Part shown: positions 9,115 through 16,077 of the stretch, one piece after another
Layout: the number at the start of each line of letters is the position of its first letter
Numbering within the stretch: position 1 is the first letter of the stretch
Assembly (NCBI GenBank): GCA_943328865.2
Contig: CALQBR020000006.1
Coordinates: 1 to 16,077 of the forward strand
Source of the DNA: Sphingobacterium thalpophilum
GTDB lineage: Bacteria; Bacteroidota; Bacteroidia; Flavobacteriales; Flavobacteriaceae
Direction: 5' to 3'
Length of the DNA stretch: 16,077 nucleotides
Made by a program: the position numbers and the translations under genes
The notes under the pieces: model-generated
Databases searched by the model: none
The model's input: the letters and a program-made list of their open reading frames with translations, nothing else
Told to the model about the DNA's origin: nothing

Positions 9115-9143
9115 AAAAAAGTGATTTAGGTCATAACCTAAAT
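9115..9143 (-). terminator. Rho-independent terminator behind the YARHG gene
   Basis: On the minus strand the sequence forms perfect 8-bp arms (ATTTAGGT and ACCTAAAT) around a TATG loop, followed after CAC by six T residues (9120 to 9115). It starts 49 bp after the stop of the YARHG gene and before the start of the next gene at 9057, the expected place for a terminator. The stem has few G-C pairs, so it may be weak. The core TTTAGG/CCTAAA resembles the palindrome at 827-844, so an operator role is the alternative. Confidence 0.55.
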
Positions 9144-9192
9144 GAAGATACAAATAAAATTATTGTTGAATTTAAAAAAAACCAATTAAAAT

Positions 9193-10014
9193 TTAACGTG
9201 TTTTTTTATAAAAATCAAGTAAATAATTAACCCTATTGATATTTTTCAGTTCTATTGAATTTAATTTATTTGTTACATCATAAAATTTTGGTGTATACCA
9301 ACTTGTTGTATTGAAGTAACTTGCTATTTTTTTATTAGAAAAACGTTTTCCTTTTGTTGCGTAAAGCTCATTTTTTAAAAGCAATAAATCATCGTAAGTT
9401 AATTTTTGTAAATAAAAGTAATCGAGTAATTGTAATGAGCAATATTCAAAATTGGGTGCATCGTTCGTTGGGTATTTTGCAGATAACTCAAAAAAATAGC
9501 CATCAGAACGTAATTGTATGTAGGATGAATCTACTTTTTCAATATGCGTCCAAGATTTTCGATCAATTGAATCTCTAACTGGAATTTTGTTGGTTCTATA
9601 GATTGTAACTAAACTATCGTTACTAGTATAATAAAAATCATTGTCTAAGCCTTCCAAGTATTCATTATCAGATCCGTCTTGTATCTTTATGAAGTCAATA
9701 ATATCATCGTTTTTTGAAAAAGAATAAAGATATGATCGAATTCCAACACCGTGGTCTTCATTGAGTAGTAATGTACTCACGTTGGTTTTATCAAAATAGT
9801 ACTTCTTTTTTATGCTAAAAACAGAATAATTTTCTCTTGACCAAGTTGTATCAATTTTAAAATTAGATTTTACAACTGAATAAGGTAGTTCTTCCCCTAC
9901 TTGAAATGAATCAACTTCAAACGTTACTGCTTTCTGTTCAAATGAAACAAATGATTTTATTAAAAATATAAATAACAACCAGTGGTTAAATATCAATTGA
10001 GAGTTTTTAGTCAT
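9193..10014 (-). CDS. Secreted YARHG-domain protein
   Basis: 273 residues from the chosen start. The frame is open to 10062 (289 residues), but the Met codon at 10012-10014 starts a good signal peptide (MTKNSQLIF..., hydrophobic core, exit near 'SFVSFEQ') and overlaps the upstream small ORF by 8 bp (ATGACTAA), typical of translational coupling. The C-terminal 60 residues match the YARHG domain, an extracellular module of unknown function: 'LTYDDLLLLKNELYATKGKRF' (YARHG itself reads YATKG here), then 'IASYFNTTSWYTP', then 'LNSIELKNINRV'. The middle 170 residues are beta-rich and not assigned to a family. No catalytic motif is visible. Confidence 0.78.
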   Translation of the reverse strand: MTKNSQLIFNHWLLFIFLIKSFVSFEQKAVTFEVDSFQVGEELPYSVVKSNFKIDTTWSRENYSVFSIKKKYYFDKTNVSTLLLNEDHGVGIRSYLYSFSKNDDIIDFIKIQDGSDNEYLEGLDNDFYYTSNDSLVTIYRTNKIPVRDSIDRKSWTHIEKVDSSYIQLRSDGYFFELSAKYPTNDAPNFEYCSLQLLDYFYLQKLTYDDLLLLKNELYATKGKRFSNKKIASYFNTTSWYTPKFYDVTNKLNSIELKNINRVNYLLDFYKKTR

Positions 10015-10207
10015 CTTCAAATGGCTTATTATCACCAAAGAGTTTAGAAATTTGATCTTCATTTAAATTTTTATAAATTATATCTCCCATATCATTCATT
10101 ATTGAATAAATTGTTTTGTCTTCAAGTTCTTTTTCTAAAACACATAATTTTCCAACAGATGTGTTTTTAAATTTGTAAATCCTGGTGTACTCATTAGTAA
10201 AATGCAT
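10007..10207 (-). CDS. Small hypothetical protein, coupled to the YARHG gene
   Basis: 66-residue protein with no signal peptide and an acidic tail (GDNKPFEDD). No family is recognised. Its stop (TAA, 10007-10009) overlaps the preferred YARHG start at 10012-10014 in the arrangement ATGACTAA, which supports both being translated from one mRNA. Its start codon lies almost exactly where the IS66-like remnant begins (about 10205-10210). The first residues and any promoter may therefore have been supplied or replaced by the insertion, and this could be the surviving 3' part of a longer gene. Alternatively it is a chance ORF preserved only by the overlap. Confidence 0.5.
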   Translation of the reverse strand: MHFTNEYTRIYKFKNTSVGKLCVLEKELEDKTIYSIMNDMGDIIYKNLNEDQISKLFGDNKPFEDD

Positions 10208-10345
10208 TGTTCGCTAACTACAAAATCAACAATGTGAACCCTGAAACTTGGTTCAACAAAGTATTAGAGGTAATCGCAGATTATCCATGAACTTTTTCCA
10301 GGAACTTTAGAAGTGTAGTTGGTCGGCTGTATAAGGAAAAGTAGC
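10204..10345 (+). pseudogene. Decayed 3' end of an IS66-type transposase gene
   Basis: Translating the plus strand from 10204 gives 'ALFANYKINNV' followed by 'NPETWFNKVLEVIADYP', then a stop at 10288-10290. This matches the conserved C-terminus of IS66-family TnpC proteins, of the type 'NP.EWL.DVL.RI.DYP'. Shifting frame at the stop continues with 'ELFPGTLEV' and then a stop at 10319-10321, resembling the usual 'ELLP' ending, so a small deletion or frameshift is present. The rest of the transposase is absent upstream, where the small ORF begins. The stretch 10319-10345 (TTGGTCGGCTGTATAAGG) may be the old element end. The family call rests on remembered motif patterns over about 30 residues; no alignment was possible. 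The element is inactive. Confidence 0.55.
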
Positions 10346-10378
10346 AGATAAGCACTTAATAATTGAATTCAAGATAAA

Positions 10379-11848
10379 TTACAAAAACCAAGCTGCCTCA
10401 AATTCATTATTTATTTTCACCAATGACAGTTCTCCAAAATTTGGTCTAAATTCAATTTCATTTTTTAACGGATACATTTCAATTAAATGATTGTACTCAA
10501 TCATAAAACTTTCCATATTTTGAAATCTGTTGCCTTGATCAAAAGCCAAACATTTTTCTAAAAATGCTCTCCAAACTGGAATACCATCTACATTTTCAAT
10601 ATTTGAATTACTATAATCCAAAAAAATCAAAGGCTCAGTAAGTATTTTTATATTTCTTAATACTCCGCCAGTTGGAATAATGTAATCCGTTGTTTTTCCA
10701 TACATAATACCATCAATAATTGAGAGTATAATCAGTCCCAAATTATAAACATCTGTTGCTGGTGATACTGGAAGGTTTAATATTTGTTCAGGTGCACAGA
10801 AATTAGTTGTCATTCCAGCAGCAATTTCGCCATCTTTTACATTTATAGGATCAAATGGAATTAATCCATCTTTAAAACAAAGTATATTTTGAGGTTTTAA
10901 GTCGCAATGAATTAATCCATCATCATGCAATTCAGACAACTTTTTAAACATTGTAGAAAAAACAATAGCTATTTTTTGTCTCGAAACTTTAAAATAAATT
11001 GATAGAGAATTATTGTTAGACACTTCCGTTAAGTGTTTAATATAAGATTCATATTTAAAATCTTCCTCTAAAACAATTTCTGAAAAATTTTTTTTTACAA
11101 GTACTTTTGGATTAAATATTGATATTTCCTCACTTATAAAATTTTCAATAGATTTTAATTCATTATGTAACCCTTTGTTTGGTAAACACAAAACCTTTAC
11201 AGAATTATCAAGTAAAGATATAGATAAATATTTTTTACTCTCAATTTCTAGTTTTGCTTTTTGAAACTCTTCATTTCCGTAAATAGAAACTGCGCCGGTA
11301 TTCATTGCTAAACCAACATTTTTATTGTAATAAAAATCACCTTTATACAACATGTCCAATTTACTCTCTTTACCTAAAATCTGCACTAATAATGTATCCG
11401 GTATTATCGAACTTATTTCCTTTTCAAACAAATAATAGTCCCCAACAAGATTATCATTCTCACTAAAATTTACAATATTTTTTTCTAATAATTTAGACTT
11501 AATTATAGTGTCAATGTTTTTTGTAGATTCTATGATTTCTTGTGGAAGTTGTTCTTGATCACAACCAATACAATCCGCAATTTGTTCTTTTAAATTCAAT
11601 TCAAATTCATGTCTATCAATTCGTATAAATCTTTTGGTAGAATCGGGCGCTGTATCAAATCTTAAAATTACATTTAAGTTTTTGCTTAGTGCGTCTGCGT
11701 TAAAAGACACCGGAGTTAAAATGGTAGCTCCTCTTAATTTTAATATACTTTCAAATTCTGATTGTGGACAATAAGGGCAGACTTTAATATTTTCCCTGTG
11801 ATAATGACCGTTTTTACATACTTTAAAATCTTTGAATTGAATACTCAT
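10379..11848 (-). CDS. Zn-ribbon Ser/Thr-type protein kinase
   Basis: 489-residue cytoplasmic protein with no signal or membrane segment. It opens with a CHCC zinc-ribbon motif (C11, H15, C24, C27; 'CKNGHYHRENIKVCPYC'), a knuckle often seen at the N-terminus of Bacteroidota regulatory proteins; a further CxxC lies at 93/96. The C-lobe of a eukaryotic-like kinase is clear: catalytic loop 'HCDLKPQN' (D316, K318, N321), metal-binding D333 in 'PFDP' (replacing DFG), 'CAPEQ' at 351-355, D366 and R441. The catalytic loop has Cys in place of the HRD Arg, so it is a non-RD kinase. A standard glycine-rich loop and VAIK lysine cannot be picked out in residues 30-290, so the N-lobe is divergent or carries an insertion. 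It is divergent from the papain-caspase gene. Its substrates are unknown. Confidence 0.85.
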   Translation of the reverse strand: MSIQFKDFKVCKNGHYHRENIKVCPYCPQSEFESILKLRGATILTPVSFNADALSKNLNVILRFDTAPDSTKRFIRIDRHEFELNLKEQIADCIGCDQEQLPQEIIESTKNIDTIIKSKLLEKNIVNFSENDNLVGDYYLFEKEISSIIPDTLLVQILGKESKLDMLYKGDFYYNKNVGLAMNTGAVSIYGNEEFQKAKLEIESKKYLSISLLDNSVKVLCLPNKGLHNELKSIENFISEEISIFNPKVLVKKNFSEIVLEEDFKYESYIKHLTEVSNNNSLSIYFKVSRQKIAIVFSTMFKKLSELHDDGLIHCDLKPQNILCFKDGLIPFDPINVKDGEIAAGMTTNFCAPEQILNLPVSPATDVYNLGLIILSIIDGIMYGKTTDYIIPTGGVLRNIKILTEPLIFLDYSNSNIENVDGIPVWRAFLEKCLAFDQGNRFQNMESFMIEYNHLIEMYPLKNEIEFRPNFGELSLVKINNEFEAAWFL

Positions 11849-12196
11849 GTTAAATATTATTTAAATTTTACTTCTGTCACTAATTTGTATATATCAACTG
11901 ATTCTAAAAATCGGATTTTATCGATTTAATTTAGCTCAAAATGTATTGCAAAATTTAGCTCATTTTAAACACAAAATTTGGAATTAGTTTAGTGTAAAAT
12001 TAGACTTTTTATATTTATTTGTATTAATTAGCTAAAATAAAGCACAAATTTTTATATTTTTAAGCAATGTAATTTTTTCCATAAAAAGATTCTTTTTGTT
12101 TTTTCATCCCCAAGTTATTTAAAGTATGATAATATCTTATTTTAACTTTTAAAACCTTAAGAAATGATTTAGGCAAAAAAGTAATAATTTACGAAA
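11849..12196. promoter_or_regulatory. 348-bp divergent intergenic region with repeats
   Basis: This gap separates the kinase gene from the divergent protease-CHASE2 pair and contains no ORF. It is extremely AT-rich. It holds an exact 11-bp direct repeat (AATTTAGCTCA) 24 bp apart and a third, degenerate copy of the larger unit, listed separately. A half-site TGATTTAGG (12165-12173) sits 24 bp before the start at 12197 and is identical to 9122-9130 in the hairpin behind the YARHG gene. No convincing -33/-7 Bacteroidota promoter was identified. Both genes must start transcription in this gap. Confidence 0.55.
11928..12057. repeat. Direct repeats between the kinase and protease genes
   Basis: AATTTAGCTCA occurs exactly at 11928-11938 and 11952-11962. 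A looser unit, TTAGCT followed 8 to 11 bases later by G/C-(A)CAAA-A-TTT, occurs three times: 11931-11956, 11955-11980 and 12028-12052. The first two overlap; the third lies about 75 bp further on. Spaced iterons of this kind in a divergent promoter region suggest binding sites for a regulator, but low-complexity AT sequence can produce similar patterns by chance. Confidence 0.4.
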
Positions 12197-14929
12197 ATGA
12201 GAACAAAAATTTTATCAGTAACAGTTTGTTTACTAAGTATTTACGTTAATTCTCAATATTTAGTAGTTGGTATTAAAGGAAAGCCAACCTATAATAATAA
12301 GCTTATTAAAAAATTTGATATACTACCAGAAAATGCAAATAGTACAAAATTTAATTTTCCCTCTGATAATGATTTTGTAAAATTAATTATGGGGAAAAAA
12401 GGAATGCGTATTGTTAAAAAAAAAGACTTGGAACCCAATTCAGTACTTTATGACTTGGTTAAAGATAATGTATACAAGTATTCTGTGGATGAACATACGT
12501 TAGGATCTAAAGATTTTAAAGAGATTCCAGATACTAATGTACAGAAAAAACTTATTGATACTTTGTGCCGTTCTCTAGGTACAGACAAAAATAATATTTA
12601 TAATCATTATAACACCTACATTGTACCATACGCATATAACGAATTAACATCTCCTAACTGGAAAAGCATTACAAATCTTTTAGTTGAAAAATACGGATAC
12701 ATAAGAGAAGGGTTTGTAAATAAAGTTACTCTGAAAGATGATATTTCAAAAACACCAAAAGCATCGAATATAAAAACTAAAAATTGGAATGACCAAACTA
12801 AATTAAAGAAGGCTTCGTTAAAAAAATATTGTCCATACCCAGGAAACCAAGGTCATTATGCAACTTGTACTGCTTGGGCAAGTGCATATGCTGCAAGAAC
12901 AATTAGTTGGGCAATACAAAATAATGACACAACTCAAAATAACATTACTAATCATGCTTTTTCCCCTACCTATCTTTATAAAAAAATCAAACAACCAATT
13001 GATTATGAATGCTTAATAGGTGGGACTTCAACAATTGCCGCTTTGGAATTTATGAACAAATATGGAGTTGTATTAAAAAGTGATTTAGATGAGCCATGTA
13101 TAAACATTAATATTGACTACTTAGATAAATCAGCTACTGAATTTAAAATTGGTGAATACACAAATTGTGATACCGACTTACAAGATATAACTGATAAACA
13201 TACTAAAGATTCGATTTTTGAAAAATATTTAGAGTTTATAAAAATATCAATAACCAACAAAAAACCTATTTTAGCATCAATCGTAGTATACCCCTCTTTT
13301 CATAATTCTTTTAACATAGATTCTTGGGATGGAAACTTAACTTCTACTAGTGTAGGAAGACATGCTATTTGTATTATTGGATTTGATGACGAAAAATCGG
13401 ACGGAGAAGGTGCTGTGGAGATGTTAAACAGTTGGGGAAATGAATATGGAAAAGACGGTTATATTTGGGTAAAATATAAAGATTTAAAGAACATTTTAAT
13501 TAATTGTCTAACATTTAATGAACCTATCAATCATCGCAAAGCTTTTGTTCTTGGTGTTGGTGAATATAAAGGAGATCGGAATAAACTACCCAATTCAATA
13601 AATGATGAAGACAGTATAAAAAAAGTACTACACGAAAAGTATAATTTCGAAATTACTGAACTAAAAGTAGAAAAAACTTTGGCTACAGTAAATCCGATAA
13701 TTGAAGAATGGATAGAAGATATAAATAATGAAGACACAATAATTTTTTATTTTAGCGGACATGGAATCGCTATTAAAGACTCATTGTCAGAAAATTACAA
13801 TAACTATTTATTGTTAGAAGATTACATAGGTATAGATTTTAATAAACATTCTATATGTTTTCAAGACATCGAAAAGAAAATAATTTCAAAAAAACCAAAA
13901 ATACCAATTTTTATCATTGATGCATGTCGAGAAAATGTTATCCCAAGCAAAGGTCAAACGAATAACAAAGGTATATTTTTACCAGAAAAAGGTATATTTT
14001 ATGCTTTATCCTCTCAATTTGATAAAAAAAGTTGGGCCCAAACATGGAAAGATGGTAAAGAGATTAGCAAAAATAGTTTATTTACTCATTTTTTATTGGA
14101 ACAATTAAAAACCGAACACAATAAAAGTTTAACAAATATATTTTCAACTGTAGATAAAAATGTTCGAGAAATTTCTGAAAATGAACCAGAATATAAAAAA
14201 TCTAATCCTTCAGACTACATTCAAGAAGTAGTATATGCTTCGGTTAAACTTGAAGAAATATTCCTTTCAAATACAATTGACATACTAGACAATGGAGATA
14301 CATTAATAGATATATTAAGAGAGACACAACAAAGTAATGATGTAAATATTTATATTTCTGAACTTTTAGATAAATCTATTGATTCCATCATTAATAAAAT
14401 AGATATAGATACTTTTATTGGTGAATTACACAAGGAAGAAAGGAATTTCTTAGATTTTTATAAATTTCTTATTGTCGGTTTAGACACTAATCTAAGTGAA
14501 GATATACAGACAAATACATCTATTTTAGTATACGAGGAAAATGCAAAAGACGAGATAATACCATATAAGTCTATTTGTCTATATAAAAATGAAGAGGATA
14601 CAATTATAAAAGAAATAAGAAGTGATTTACTATATGAAATCAAAAATGAGGCTTCTATTAAAGATGATATCAAAGATGATAATACTTTCAATGAAAGTAT
14701 AGAAAATTTAAATAATATTTCAAAAGTAAAATATTTGGCTTTAGTAAAAATGATAGGAAATGTAACTACTGATGAAGAAATACCTGTCAATAAATATCTT
14801 TTTGAATTCAACATTTATGATACAGAATCTGAAACCAAAAAAGGAGATTTTAAATTGTTAATTTCTGATGATGAAAAAGATCTCAAACTGAAAGAAGTAT
14901 TTTCCCAATTGTTGAACGGAATGGATTAG
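12197..14929 (+). CDS. Exported papain-like plus caspase-like double cysteine protease
   Basis: 910-residue protein with a signal peptide (residues 1-19, cleavage before Q20). Residues 21-205 form a region of unknown fold. Residues 207-435 are a papain-family (C1) peptidase: oxyanion Q218, nucleophile C224 ('GNQGHYATCTAWAS'), general base H389 ('GRHAICIIGFD') and N411 ('LNSWGNEYG'). Residues 447 to about 685 are a caspase/C14-like (CD clan) domain: 'KAFVLGVGEYKG', 'LPNSINDEDSIKKVL', catalytic H522 in 'FYFSGHG' and C577 in 'IFIIDACRE'. Both triads or dyads look intact. Residues 685-910 are acidic and of mixed structure, with no known domain. Both protease domains on one exported chain is unusual. 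One may mature or activate the other, which is inference. It is followed after 15 bp by the CHASE2-like gene. Confidence 0.88.
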   Translation: MRTKILSVTVCLLSIYVNSQYLVVGIKGKPTYNNKLIKKFDILPENANSTKFNFPSDNDFVKLIMGKKGMRIVKKKDLEPNSVLYDLVKDNVYKYSVDEHTLGSKDFKEIPDTNVQKKLIDTLCRSLGTDKNNIYNHYNTYIVPYAYNELTSPNWKSITNLLVEKYGYIREGFVNKVTLKDDISKTPKASNIKTKNWNDQTKLKKASLKKYCPYPGNQGHYATCTAWASAYAARTISWAIQNNDTTQNNITNHAFSPTYLYKKIKQPIDYECLIGGTSTIAALEFMNKYGVVLKSDLDEPCININIDYLDKSATEFKIGEYTNCDTDLQDITDKHTKDSIFEKYLEFIKISITNKKPILASIVVYPSFHNSFNIDSWDGNLTSTSVGRHAICIIGFDDEKSDGEGAVEMLNSWGNEYGKDGYIWVKYKDLKNILINCLTFNEPINHRKAFVLGVGEYKGDRNKLPNSINDEDSIKKVLHEKYNFEITELKVEKTLATVNPIIEEWIEDINNEDTIIFYFSGHGIAIKDSLSENYNNYLLLEDYIGIDFNKHSICFQDIEKKIISKKPKIPIFIIDACRENVIPSKGQTNNKGIFLPEKGIFYALSSQFDKKSWAQTWKDGKEISKNSLFTHFLLEQLKTEHNKSLTNIFSTVDKNVREISENEPEYKKSNPSDYIQEVVYASVKLEEIFLSNTIDILDNGDTLIDILRETQQSNDVNIYISELLDKSIDSIINKIDIDTFIGELHKEERNFLDFYKFLIVGLDTNLSEDIQTNTSILVYEENAKDEIIPYKSICLYKNEEDTIIKEIRSDLLYEIKNEASIKDDIKDDNTFNESIENLNNISKVKYLALVKMIGNVTTDEEIPVNKYLFEFNIYDTESETKKGDFKLLISDDEKDLKLKEVFSQLLNGMD

Positions 14930-14944
14930 TTCCCATTTTTAGGA

Positions 14945-16077
14945 ATGATTATGATTAAAATTAAACAAATATTATATTGTTTTTTAGGCGGTTTTGTGAT
15001 TGTACTTTCTACATTCTTATGGATGTCAACAACGTTTTTCTCTACTGTTGAATCAAAAGTAATGAAATGGGTTGAAATAACTTCAATAATATCAAAACAT
15101 AAAAATACACCACAACCAAACGAATGTGTATTTATTGACGTCTCAAAAACTAAAATGTTAATTTCAAATGATTCAACAAGTTTAGAACATGAAATCATTA
15201 CCAATACAGAAATGCTTGCTGAATTTTTTGAATATATTACTAAGAAAAAAATTCAAGTAAAATATGTTTTTTGTGATATAATATTTGGAGTTAAAGACAG
15301 TACAAAATATGATCAACGATTAAAAAAAGCTGCAAACTGTTTAGGTGAAAAATTTTTAACTATTGACACAGAGTTAGATTCAGAAGGTTTATTTAAAAAA
15401 AATAGATTAAATCTTAGATCTGCTAATGCCATGGTTAGAGTATTTCAGAATAATTTATATAAAATACCTTTGTACAATAATGAAAAAGATACATTTGTTC
15501 CACTAAAAATGTATCACGATATTGAAAAAGGAAAATTTTCAAGACATTTTTTATACACTTATTCTTATAACGAAGGTATATCATTTAATACAATAATTCC
15601 TAAATTATATTTAAAAAAATCTGATATTGAAAAACCTTACATAAAATTTGGACTAGGGGAATTTGTTCAAGACACAAGAGAAATTGGTGAAAATACGCTA
15701 GCAAATGATTACTTTATTAATTCACTAAATAATAAATTTATCCTTATTGGTGATTTTGAAAGTGACATACACAACACATATTTAAATCAACAACCAGGTA
15801 CATTAATTTTATTTAATATTTACTGGAATCTCAAACAAAAAAAACATATTGTTCCAATTTTATATCTATTTGTTTTTCAAATTTTTTCAACCTTTTTACT
15901 TTGGTTTAAGTTCATTAAAAAAGAAATAAAGTTAACCAAACCGATATTCGGAAAACAAATAATTTCATCAAATTATCTAACAATGACTATTTTGATTGTT
16001 TTATTTTCTCTTATATTCAATTATATATTTGATGTTGTAATTTCGACTTTTCATATATTGATTTTGTTTGCTAATAT
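14945..16077 (+). CDS. CHASE2-like membrane sensor protein, partial at window end
   Basis: The reading frame from ATG at 14945 (another ATG at 14951) stays open for 377 codons to the window edge. There is an N-terminal membrane segment at about residues 8-27 and an extracytoplasmic domain of about 270 residues. Further membrane segments follow at about 301-321 and 343-366, possibly with another beginning at the edge. The extracytoplasmic part has CHASE2 features: 'ECVFIDVSKTKM' near the start, 'VKYVFCDIIFG', then 'KFILIGDFESDIHNTY' followed by 'PGTLILFN', matching the CHASE2 pattern of a GK(I/V)(V/I)LIG strand, D-x-H/T, then PG. CHASE2 is a sensory domain, normally followed by membrane helices and an output domain; the output lies beyond the window. 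It is only 15 bp after the protease gene, so very likely in the same operon. Confidence 0.75.
   Translation, partial: MIMIKIKQILYCFLGGFVIVLSTFLWMSTTFFSTVESKVMKWVEITSIISKHKNTPQPNECVFIDVSKTKMLISNDSTSLEHEIITNTEMLAEFFEYITKKKIQVKYVFCDIIFGVKDSTKYDQRLKKAANCLGEKFLTIDTELDSEGLFKKNRLNLRSANAMVRVFQNNLYKIPLYNNEKDTFVPLKMYHDIEKGKFSRHFLYTYSYNEGISFNTIIPKLYLKKSDIEKPYIKFGLGEFVQDTREIGENTLANDYFINSLNNKFILIGDFESDIHNTYLNQQPGTLILFNIYWNLKQKKHIVPILYLFVFQIFSTFLLWFKFIKKEIKLTKPIFGKQIISSNYLTMTILIVLFSLIFNYIFDVVISTFHILILFAN

Noticed and set aside
9354..9578. 74-codon plus-strand frame over the YARHG gene
   Set aside because: It lies opposite the conserved YARHG domain and shows no domain or independent context.
10231..10258. 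GAACC...GGTTC inverted repeat
   Set aside because: The arms are 5 bp and fall inside the transposase-like coding remnant, so chance is the better explanation.
13531..13737. 68-codon minus-strand frame inside the caspase-like domain
   Set aside because: It is antisense to the conserved start of the caspase-like domain.
13917..14108. 63-codon plus-strand frame inside the caspase-like domain
   Set aside because: It is an off-frame reading of the region coding for the catalytic C577 and what follows.
14458..14814. 118-codon minus-strand frame opposite the protease C-terminus
   Set aside because: It is antisense to the acidic C-terminal extension and low in complexity; the sense frame is uninterrupted.
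14926..15204. 92-codon minus-strand frame after the protease gene
   Set aside because: It is antisense to the start of the CHASE2-like gene, whose frame is open to the window end with matching domain features.

Overview
The base composition is very AT-rich. Signal peptides end in short '(F/Y)(S/A/G/T)-Q' cleavage sites, Shine-Dalgarno sequences are weak or absent, and there are two FISUMP domains and one YARHG domain. Together these point to the phylum Bacteroidota, probably a flavobacterial lineage; this is inferred from sequence style and domain content, with no marker gene present. No tRNA, rRNA or CRISPR array was seen. Most gene products look exported, so this reads as an accessory cell-envelope region rather than a housekeeping locus.

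Layout, left to right. (1) Positions 1-6016: a secreted 3D-domain (MltA-like beta-barrel) protein on the minus strand. Divergent from it, across a 56-bp gap holding a perfect palindrome, is a secreted TPR plus WD40-like propeller protein. Convergent with that is a very long secreted protein built almost entirely of about 25-residue DUF4116-type helical repeats. (2) Positions 6017-9192: a Zn-ribbon-FISUMP fusion with no signal peptide on the plus strand, a convergent lipoprotein, and a second, secreted FISUMP protein. (3) Positions 9115-10345: a YARHG-domain protein that overlaps by 8 bp a small upstream ORF, a terminator-like hairpin behind it, and a decayed 3' end of an IS66-type transposase gene. 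(4) Positions 10379-16077: a Zn-ribbon Ser/Thr-type protein kinase on the minus strand. Divergent from it, across a 348-bp gap with repeated sequence, are a 910-residue exported protein carrying both a papain-like and a caspase-like cysteine protease domain and, 15 bp downstream, a membrane CHASE2-like sensor protein cut by the window end.

The last block is the strongest candidate for an uncharacterised system. A cytoplasmic kinase, a two-protease envelope protein and an extracytoplasmic sensor sit together, and both protease domains keep their expected catalytic residues. That they work together is inferred only from adjacency, the shared intergenic region and the operon-like spacing. The remaining genes have recognisable folds (propeller, DUF4116 helices, FISUMP, YARHG, 3D) but no function that can be read from sequence.
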